Origin: Oasisia sp. SBJ-2009
Taxonomy: Eukaryota; Annelida; Polychaeta; Sabellida; Siboglinidae
Direction of reading: 5' to 3'
Length of the DNA: 64,000 bases
NCBI GenBank assembly: GCA_964017155.1
Contig: OZ024861.1
Coordinates: forward strand, 18,211,453 to 18,275,452
Shown piece by piece: positions 56,143-64,000 of this stretch (position 1 is its first letter; each line of letters begins with the position of its first letter). The translations under genes were made by a program, and so were the position numbers. The notes below the pieces were generated by a model. That model did not search any database. It was not told where the DNA came from and saw only the letters and a list, made by a program, of their open reading frames with translations.

Positions 56143-57383
56143 TGTGTGTGTGTGTGTGTGCGGGATACAATGTGATCTACAAATAAGACCATGCCATTAT
56201 TTGGCAATGTTTCAATGACACAGGTCTACATAAAAACATTTCCTCTGATCTCTCGGCAAGAATGTTGTTTGTGACAGCGGCATCCAAGTTATCTGACGTC
56301 TCTAGATATTTTTTCATTATTTATATTCGAAGCACTCGGGTACCTTGTAGTCACTGATTATGTAATGTTTCTCCACTCAGACCTATCTTGAGATAGACAC
56401 AACTAACAGGTGCTACTGAATTAGAGGCAGTGGCTGGGCTCCATACATCACTCTGACACTCACTCTACTTTGGGCCATTGTGGGAACACACTACATGTAC
56501 TGCCAATACACTGTAGTCTAGGAAGGGGTAGACGGAGCCACAAGAACTCCCACAAGATTGGTACGTCAGGTAGCAGATATCTTCACACTGTTTGGCTGTG
56601 TGGGTCACAAATATGGCTGTGCATATTTTCACATGATATTGGCTGTGTGGGTCACAAGATTTGCAGTAAATATCTTCACAATGGCTTGTGTTTGCTGTAG
56701 TAAGATTTGCAAGGAATTCATATACTGGGCTGTCAATACTGAAAGTATATTGCTTCTCAGATAACTGATAGCCTTGTTTATTGTTGCACGGCAAAATACT
56801 ATTTATGCAAGTAATTTCTGTGCTGCTTAACTTATATTTAACCAAGTACGTGAACTTCGTGAAGGCAACCACTCATGAAGATTGATTTGATACATGGTTT
56901 AAGATGGTCATGATGCGGATATTGCCCATTACCATGGCTCAGTAATTTTGACATATGGAGGAACTTACGCATGCCAGTGGTTGCACCAAAGTCTGGCGTT
57001 TGGTATTTGGAAAGGAAGTTGGTATAAGAAAAAGCCAAATCCAGTGATAATCAGGAAAACCACTAAGTGCATGTCACCATGTTTAACAGATCTTGGTAAG
57101 CTACAAAATGGTAACATTTACAGTTCAATTTGCAATAACACTATGTTGACTATGTTGAAATATTGTAAGATCTCAACATGGTTTATAAGTGAACGAAAAG
57201 GTTTTAAAATCAATGAATGTTTATTCAGTTGTGTTAGGCATAAATCTAAGATACCATAATAAGTCTGCGCAGAAAATCAATAAAACGTTAACCTGATCAA
57301 GTAAAGTCTCAGCATTGTGAACATTGGAAGAATGGAACCATTTAACAAAGACAGTAATGTGGAGAAGTTTTTTGTGTGCCAAC
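55066..57383. other. spon1 large intron, part 6
   Basis: (GT)n/(GCGT)n at about 56040-56163. I see no further gene or element before the reeler exon. Confidence 0.5.
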
Positions 57384-57487
57384 CTGGAATGTGCCCATGG
57401 TTGTCGTCTCATCCTGTGCGTTCTCTGGTACTGCCACCAGCATGAAGCCAAGAAGCTTCTGGTTCGAGTAGGTGCCTGATATTCCAA
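57384..57487 (-). CDS. spon1: spon1 exon: reeler domain, first half (most 5' exon found)
   Basis: 104 nt, phase 1 to phase 0 (acceptor cttcatcttgttgcag, donor gttggc). It reads GISGTYSNQKLLGFMLVAVP ENAQDETTTMGTFQ. LLGFML.A.......GTF is the middle of a reeler domain and joins HMNNGL... of the next exon after a 20.2-kb intron. Because it enters in phase 1 within the domain, an upstream exon with the signal peptide and first reeler cysteine must exist; I could not find it in 57488-64000. Confidence 0.85.
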
Positions 57488-57547
57488 CTGCAACAAGATG
57501 AAGACATGCTACAGCCTAGGAACACACACAGTCCATACGACTACCAC

Positions 57548-57583
57548 TCTGTGTGTTTGTGTGTGTGTGTGTGTGTGTGTCTG

Positions 57584-57627
<44 letters not shown>

Positions 57628-57632
57628 TGTGT
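57548..57632. repeat. (TG)n/(TGCG)n microsatellite
   Basis: Simple run of tgtg then tgcgtgcg, similar in type to 56040-56163. Confidence 0.9.
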
Positions 57633-57904
57633 GCATGCGTGTGGTTACTGCTGTCTGCTTGCGTGTGAGTCTTGGTTTAATAAACCCATGCATGAAAATA
57701 CGTACATGGAGTAGAATTATGATGTGCTTGCAGCACCAGCTATCAGTACTCTGATTTTTTATTATTGCATTTATTCTTACGTATGTTAGTTTATAAACAC
57801 TGCCAAATGCTGATTTACTTATTAGAGGGTTGGAATATACCGTGGCAAATTGGAACTTATTTTTAATAAACACTTTCTGAGTTTCACAGTCACATCTACA
57901 GAGT

Positions 57905-58985
57905 TCTACTAGAATAAGTTTGGACAGCCATGTAGATATGTTTGTACATAGGAAAGCCAGCCATGTAGATATATGTTTGCACATATGGAGGCCATCCATG
58001 TATATATACTTGCACATATGGTGGCCAGCCATGTAGATATATACTTGCACATATGGAGGCCAGCCATGTAGATATATACTTGCACATATGGAGGCCAGCC
58101 ATGTAGATATATACTTGCACATATGGAGGCCAGCCATGTAGATATATACTTGTACATATGGAGGCCAGCCATGTAGATATATACTTGCACATATGGAGGT
58201 CAGCCATGTAGATATATAAGTGCACATATGGAGGCCAGCCATGTAGATATATATTTGCACATATGGAGGCCCGCCATGTAGATATATACTTGCACATATG
58301 GAGGCCAGCCATGTAGATATATACTTGTACATATGGAGGCCAGCCATGTAGATATATATTTGCACATATGGAGGCCAGCCATGTAGATATATACTTGCAC
58401 ATATGGAGGCCAGCCATGTAGATATATACTTGTACATATGGAGGCCAGCCATGTAGATATATACTTGCACATATGGAGGCCAGCCATGTAGATATATACT
58501 TGCACATATGGAGGCCATCCATGTAGATATATACTTGCACATATGGAGGCCAGCCATGTGGATATATACTTGTACATATGGAGGCCAGCCATGTAGATAT
58601 ATACTTGCACATATGGTGGCCAGCCATGTAGATATATACTTGCACATATGGAGGCCAGCCATGTAGATATATACTTGTACATATGGAGGCCAGCCATGTA
58701 GATATATACTTGCATATATGGAGGTCAGCCATGTAGATATATAAGTGCACATATGGAGGCCAGCCATGTAGATATATATTTGCACATATGGAGGCCCGCC
58801 ATGTAGATATATATTTGCACATGGAGGCCAGCCATGTAGATATATACTTGTACATATGGAGGCCAGCCATGTAGATATATACTTGCACATATGGAGGCCA
58901 GCCATGTAGATATATACTTGTACATATGGTGACCAGCCATGAAGATATATACTTGCACATATGGAGGCCAGCCATGTAGATATAT
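57905..58985. repeat. 35-bp minisatellite, about 31 copies
   Basis: The unit is atatggaggccagccatgta gatatatacttgcac, with variants acttg(c/t)ac, atttgcac and aagtgcac. A block of several variant units (the 'aagtgcac', 'atttgcac', 'gcccgcc' run) occurs twice (about 58200-58300 and 58735-58810), showing higher-order duplication. The 400-500-codon minus ORFs are artefacts. Confidence 0.95.
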
Positions 58986-60124
58986 GAGCAGTGGTTTGGA
59001 GCTCTGTGGATGATGCTATCATGGTTCTGTTTCTGCCCAGGAGACACCAGTGATCCATGGAGAAAGATACAAGATCTCCAGAGCCTCACTGAGCGTGATA
59101 CAGATGATGTAGACGTCCTCAGTGTCAAATCACCAGCCCACTGTTGACTTGGAACAATCCTTCACCAATACCCTGGGACTTGTGCCAATCAATAGCAGCA
59201 ACACTGATGGATTCCAACACAATCAATTATAATAGAGGGACAGTTTGGCAAACAAACATAATTCACACTTATATATACCTATTACTTAATGACGATTACT
59301 GTTTGATTATTCATATGATAAATTAAGTTTCATAATAATATATAATAGTGTTAAAACAATACAAAGAGTGGGACACAAACACTGTGTAAATGTTTCCAGA
59401 ATTAACTGGCATGAATACAATATTATATAATAAGTTAGTTCTATTGTTCTCTTTACATTGATCTAATAATAAGAATACATTTGATTTGGGTTTGTCCAAG
59501 TAATTTATCTAAACCTGAAACTATACAGATATTTAAGCTTACTAAATGTACCTTTGGCACTGGTCCCACGGTGGTTCCTTCTGGGATCATTACTGTTGAG
59601 GTTAAACCACTAATTTGGGTAGAGGTAAATGCTACATATCACAGTATCCAATTCATAGGACAGCTAAAAATCAACTTTTCTTGTAGCCAGGTTCTACTAA
59701 GTTATCACTTATATAATGTGTCTAAGAATTTGTTTGCAATTAACTAAATGCAATGGTTTAAACACGTGTTTAGCCTTTACCCTTCATCAAACTTAAAACA
59801 TAATATATATGTTTATTTTTAGTAGAAAAAAATTTGTATAAAAGTGTAATGTAAAATATTCGAATGTGTTACTGTAATTATGTATACTTGTAATAGATTC
59901 ATCTGTGTTAGTTTTTTATTACACTGTATATATAAAATATATAAAATATATACTTTTTATGCAGCCCACATTATACAACACATTAACCACTACACTGTAC
60001 ATATTGTCATGAATGAGTATATTGTTTGATAAGTATTATCTCTCTGGCTGTCTCCATTTCCATACAAAATGAAAGATGTACAAATTGTTTATGTGGAAAT
60101 AAACATTCATCCATTGATGCACTA
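58986..60124. other. Upstream spon1 DNA, nothing identified
   Basis: The 5' spon1 exon(s) or promoter could lie here or beyond, but I find no signal peptide exon. Short ORFs (for example 59481-59747) have no recognised motif. Confidence 0.4.
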
Positions 60125-60425
60125 TATACCAGCAGTAACCCGCTTTACGTTCCTCGGGTGAAAACGAAAGCTGGGGCCTGTATGTATGGAATTCGCTTCC
60201 GTCCAGTGTTAAATCAGAAGGTAACATAGCTTCATTCCGCCGACATCTAAAAACATATCTCTTTAATGCTGCCTATCCTCTTAGCTTCCTAGCATCTTCA
60301 TCCATCCATTGACGACTCACGCATTGGTTTACGATTACGAGTTTGCTTAATCCCTTGGTTTTGTCGCGCCACTGAGCTTGATCTTCGAGAATATTGGCGC
60401 AAAAGAAGTCATTATTATTATTATT
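60125..60425 (+). pseudogene. 3' end of a CR1/L2-like non-LTR retrotransposon
   Basis: The peptide pieces LYVPRVKTKAG and, after a frameshift, WNSLPSSVKSEGNIASFRRH and LKTYLFNAAYPL are the typical C-terminus of CR1/L2-type polymerases. The fragment ends at a (ATT)n-like tail near 60410-60425, as expected for the 3' end of such elements. It is 5'-truncated and broken. Confidence 0.8.
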
Positions 60426-60637
60426 TATTGTTTTTCCATGTCAGTGACAAAACGTTCTCAGCGTATAATAATGAAACATGGCGGATCATTTCTCTTTGAG
60501 CACGACAGCAACAGAAGAATGAGGCAGTAAGTAACATAAAGGCCAAAGAGAACATTTTTAATTGTGATAAATGTGTTTATTATGACGGCAGACATAAAGC
60601 TGCCCACCCCCTGGGTTGAGTTTGGTTCACACTACAC

Positions 60638-60800
60638 ACTACACACTACACCCTACACACTACACACTACACCCTACACACTACACCCTACACACTACAC
60701 CCTACACACTACACCCTACACACTACACACTACACACTACACACTACACACTACACCCTACACACTACACACTACACACTACACACTACACACTACACAT
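60638..60800. repeat. 7-bp tandem repeat (CTACACA/CTACACC)n
   Basis: About 23 units of ctacaca with regular ctacacc variants; it resembles no known telomere repeat exactly. Confidence 0.92.
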
Positions 60801-60888
60801 GGATGCAGAATCTGGGTAGGGAGTTTCTAAAGATCTGTTTGGCCTCAACTGATGGGTGGCCACTTTATACTGCATGGAACAATCTCAC

Positions 60889-61080
60889 ACATGTACACAC
60901 ACATGTACACACATACCCATGTACACTCATACACATGTACACACACATGTACACACATATACATGTACACACATGTACACACATATGTACACACATATGT
61001 ACACACACACATGTACACACACACATGTACACACACACATGTACACACATGCACGCACGCGCGTGCGTGCACACACACGT

Positions 61081-61116
<36 letters not shown>

Positions 61117-61172
61117 ACACACAAACACATACACACACACATACACACAAACACATACTCACATAATCAAAC
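60889..61172. repeat. (CA)n/(CATGTACA)n compound microsatellite
   Basis: Runs of acacacatgtacac followed by plain (CA)n, with a GCGC-rich interruption near 61054-61066. Confidence 0.92.
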
Positions 61173-62385
61173 ACACACATGTATATACAATGACTTATCA
61201 GATGTGCAAGCAAAATTTTAAGTAATTTTAGTTTAAATTTATACTTTTAAACTGTTATAAAATGTGCTGTGCATTCAGCCACAAGTACCTTGTACATTCC
61301 CTTTGATGAAGACCAAATGTGTGACTGATAAAGTGCACGTGTATGAACGGCAATGACTATGAGGCAATTTCAGTAGAAATGAAAGAGACAGCTAGCAGTT
61401 ACTGTCATCAATCCAGGGAACGTCTCCGGAGATAAGGTGACAACTTATCAGCAATCTTCTTTTGGGGAACACTTTATAAAACTGCTCAAGGGCATGTAAC
61501 TCTTTCAGTGGAGGCCCCAGACTGGTGACTGCTTGGAGGGGTTGGGGGGTTGGAGGGGTTGTCACTGCAGACAATGGAGACCCAGGCAGACAAAGTGACT
61601 TGTCGAGGGGGAGGGAGCGATTGATTAAATGTTGGCTCATTTTCTTCTTGAAATGGCTAGACTTGGCAGGCGGAAATTAGACAAACACATTGCTCTCCGC
61701 CCAACAAAAGGCAAAATACGGTGGTGGTGGTGTGATTCCATTATTTACAGTGTCCTGATAAATAGCTGTATTGGGTGAATTTGTCATCACAGTTTACTGG
61801 TGATAGGAAGTATGCGACAAGTTCTGATGACAAACATTTGACCCTTTATGACAATCTTCACAATTATAATGAATTTGACAAAGCAGTCAGATTAAAAATA
61901 TTGGAACAGAAACATTATGAGACTACAAACCTTTACAAATGCTTTTTGGAAAGCAGTTGCTTTTTATTACATTGGACTGATCATTTTGAAATAAGTATAA
62001 TGTTACTGATATACCAACATCTGACCACCAGATACCCTACACCACGTCATTTGGACAAAATGTTGTGATATATTTTGATTGAAATTATATCAAGTTTAAT
62101 TTTGGGCAAGTGTTATAAATAACATACTTCAGAACTGTGATTTACCACTATATTTTGTAGTGTATACGGTGAACGTATTATGTTGTTGTGGTTGAATCTC
62201 GATCTCTAAAAAAAGTCGGCTGGGAATGGGTAAGAATTGTCACACCTGTGTCAAACTGTCATTTTGACTTGTAACAAATAGGAATTTTTTTTATAAGCTA
62301 CCACTGCCTAAAGGTGAGGGTTTTTACAGTGCACACTACAAACTATCTGGGCTCGTAAAACTTACGGCCACTTGATGCATTAGTC
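61173..62385. other. Non-coding, nothing identified
   Basis: The plus ORF at 61775-62068 has no recognised motif. No repeat array. Confidence 0.4.
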
Positions 62386-63880
62386 AATGGTCCAAGGACC
62401 ACTGGCAACAGACCATTCCAGTAAGTACACGTCTATGAACCACTGCTAATGGACCACACCAGTAGGAACATCAGATTCTATCCATAGACCACTAGTAATA
62501 GACCACACCAGTAGGAACATCAGATTCTATCCATAGACCACTAGTAACGGACCACACCAGTAGGAACATCAGATTCTATCCATAGACCACTAGTAACGTA
62601 CCACACCAGTAGGAACATCAGATTCTATCCATAGACCACTAGTAACGGACCACACCAGTAGGAACATCATATTCTACCCATAGACCACTAGTAACGGACC
62701 ACACCAGTAGGAACATCAGATTCTACCCATAGACCACTAGTAACGGACCACACCAGTAGGAACATCAGATTCTACCCATAGACCACTAGTAACGGACCAC
62801 ACCAGTAGGAACATCAGATTCTACCCATAGACCACTAGTAACGGACCACACCAGTAGGAACATCAGATTCTACCCATAGACCACTAGTAACGGACCACAC
62901 CAGTAGGAACATCAGATTCTATCCATAGACCACTAGTAACGGACCACACCAGTATGAACATCAGATTCTATCCATAGACCACTAGTAACGGACCACACCA
63001 GTAGGAACATCAGATTCTATCCATAGACCACTAGTAACGGACCACACCAGTAGGAACATCAGATTCTATCCATAGACCACTAGTAACGGACCACACCAGT
63101 AGGAACATCAGATTCTATCCATAGACCACTAGTAACGGACCACACCAGTAGGAACATCAGATTCTATCCATAGACCACTAGTAACGGACCACACCAGTAG
63201 GAACATCAGATTCTATCCATAGACCACTAGTAACGGACCACACCAGTAGGAACATCAGATTATATCCATAGACCACTAGTAACGGACCACACCAGTAGGA
63301 ACATCAGATTCTATCCATAGACCACTAGTAACGGACCACACCAGTAGGAACATCAGATTCTATCCATAGACCACTAGTAACAGACCACACCAGTAAGTAC
63401 ATGTCCATGGACCACTAGTAACAGACCACACCAGTAAGTACATGTCCATGGACCACTAGTAACAGACCACACCAGTAAGTACATGTCCATGGACCACATG
63501 TAACAGACCATGCCAGTAAGTACATGTCCATGGACCACTAGTAACAGACCATGCCAGTAAGTACATGTCCATGGACCACTAGTAACAGACCATGCCAGTA
63601 AGTACATGTCCATGGACCACTAGTAACAGACCACGCCAGTAACTACATGTCCATGGACTACAAGTAACAGACCATGCCAGTAACTACATGTCCATGGACC
63701 ACTAGTAACAGACCACGCCAGTAACTACATGTCCATGGACCACTAGTAACAGACCATGCCAGTAACTACATGTCCATGGACCACTAGTAACAGACCATGC
63801 CAGTAACTACATGTCCATGGACCACTAGTAACAGACCATGCCAGTAAGTACATGTCCATGGACCACTAGTAACAGAGTCC
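62386..63880. repeat. Two related minisatellites, 49-bp then 41-bp units
   Basis: The units share 'gaccactagtaacggaccac' and 'accagta(g/a)g'. From about 62440 to 63370 the unit is 49 bp (with 'gaacatcagattctatccat'); from about 63380 to 63870 it is 41 bp (with 'agtacatgtccatgg'). The switch suggests two expansions from a common core. Confidence 0.93.
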
Positions 63881-64000
63881 CCTGTAGGTGTGGGTAGAGA
63901 CCACCCAGTATACACCAGCCCCCTGGGCACTAGGCACAGACTGAGAACATCAGATACCATGCAAGACCAAATGTCAAACTAATCACGGTGCACCACATGG
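63881..64000. other. Window end, unassigned
   Basis: A short non-repetitive stretch. On the minus strand it has an open frame abutting the array, but nothing recognised. Confidence 0.3.

Larger units (their letters stand above)
6941..57487 (-). other. spon1: spon1-like (F-spondin) gene, 14 coding exons found, 5' end missing
   Basis: Fourteen minus-strand exons join with consistent phases into 764 codons plus a stop. The order is reeler, spondin-N, acidic linker, TSP1, TSP1, Kunitz, TSP1, TSP1, tail. F-spondins are secreted matrix proteins that guide axons and cell adhesion; vertebrate versions have six TSP1 repeats and no Kunitz domain. Here there are four TSP1 repeats, with a Kunitz domain between the second and third. 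The first exon found (57384-57487) starts in phase 1 within the reeler domain, so at least one exon with the signal peptide lies further upstream. The introns are filled with minisatellites and transposons. Assignment rests on the spondin-N motifs (THPKDFPF, HWSNVVGASHTRDYSIWQYG, GPSPDW) and on domain order. Confidence 0.93.

Noticed and set aside
57541..59128. Minus ORFs of 410-505 codons
   Set aside because: 35-bp minisatellite plus flanks. I looked for the missing 5' spon1 exon in the flank at 58986-59128 but found no reeler or signal-peptide match.
59481..59747. 88-codon plus ORF
   Set aside because: AT-rich, no recognisable domain; perhaps a decayed transposon piece, but I cannot support it.
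60638..60800. Interstitial telomere repeat
   Set aside because: The unit is CTACACA/CTACACC, not CCCTAA; ordinary 7-bp satellite.
61775..62068. 97-codon plus ORF
   Set aside because: No motif, AT-rich composition like the surroundings.
63881..64000. Possible minus-strand exon (PSAQGAGVYWVVSTHTYRG) next to the array
   Set aside because: Vaguely like a reeler strand and placed like the other exon-adjacent arrays, but with no clear acceptor and donor pair; too short to support.

Overview
This window is nuclear DNA of an invertebrate animal. The evidence is spliced genes with GT/AG introns, CR1/L2-like non-LTR retrotransposon fragments, tRNA-derived SINEs, a complete Ngaro-type (DIRS-order) retrotransposon, MITEs and a very heavy load of minisatellites. 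The main gene encodes F-spondin in a form that carries a Kunitz domain. That fits a non-vertebrate bilaterian (a lophotrochozoan or a basal deuterostome is my guess). I cannot name the species.

The dominant gene is F-spondin (spon1-like) on the minus strand. It runs from a reeler-domain exon at 57384-57487 down to a stop codon at 6941, about 50 kb. I resolve 14 coding exons whose splice phases agree at every junction: 2297 nt, or 764 codons plus the stop. In order they encode the reeler domain, the spondin-N domain, an acidic linker, TSP1, TSP1, Kunitz (BPTI), TSP1, TSP1 and a short tail. The signal peptide and first part of the reeler domain lie upstream of 57487 and were not found. At the left edge (1744-2776) two plus-strand exons belong to an unrecognised gene that converges on spon1.

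The introns are built largely from tandem arrays with units of 25-78 bp. Three of them, before the exons starting at 35594, 28012 and 25433, have units that contain the intron's own 3' splice site plus the first 51, 44 and 23 nt of the exon. The splice acceptor has therefore been copied many times. The array at 35544-36109 has a 78-bp unit with no stop codon in the F-spondin frame, so use of any of seven acceptors would keep the frame and add n x 26 residues. Two further arrays next to exons (30-bp before the Kunitz exon, 33-bp before the last exon) are also open in the F-spondin frame through the splice site. This is the most unusual feature of the window.

The 8.9-kb intron between 16216 and 25087 is about 92% transposon. 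It holds an 825-bp TIR element (16335-17159) and a 7337-bp Ngaro-like retrotransposon (17217-24553), both set in (TA)n DNA. The Ngaro-like element encodes an SGNH hydrolase, a zinc-knuckle Gag, RT-RNase H and a tyrosine recombinase. It has split direct repeats A1...B1-A2-B2 that read as identical, so it looks young. Other elements are a TTAA-flanked MITE (4309-4733), SINEs (37370-37630, 51680-51986), and CR1/L2-like fragments (1-600, 60125-60425). The interval 37.6-57.3 kb is one large intron with no gene that I can support.
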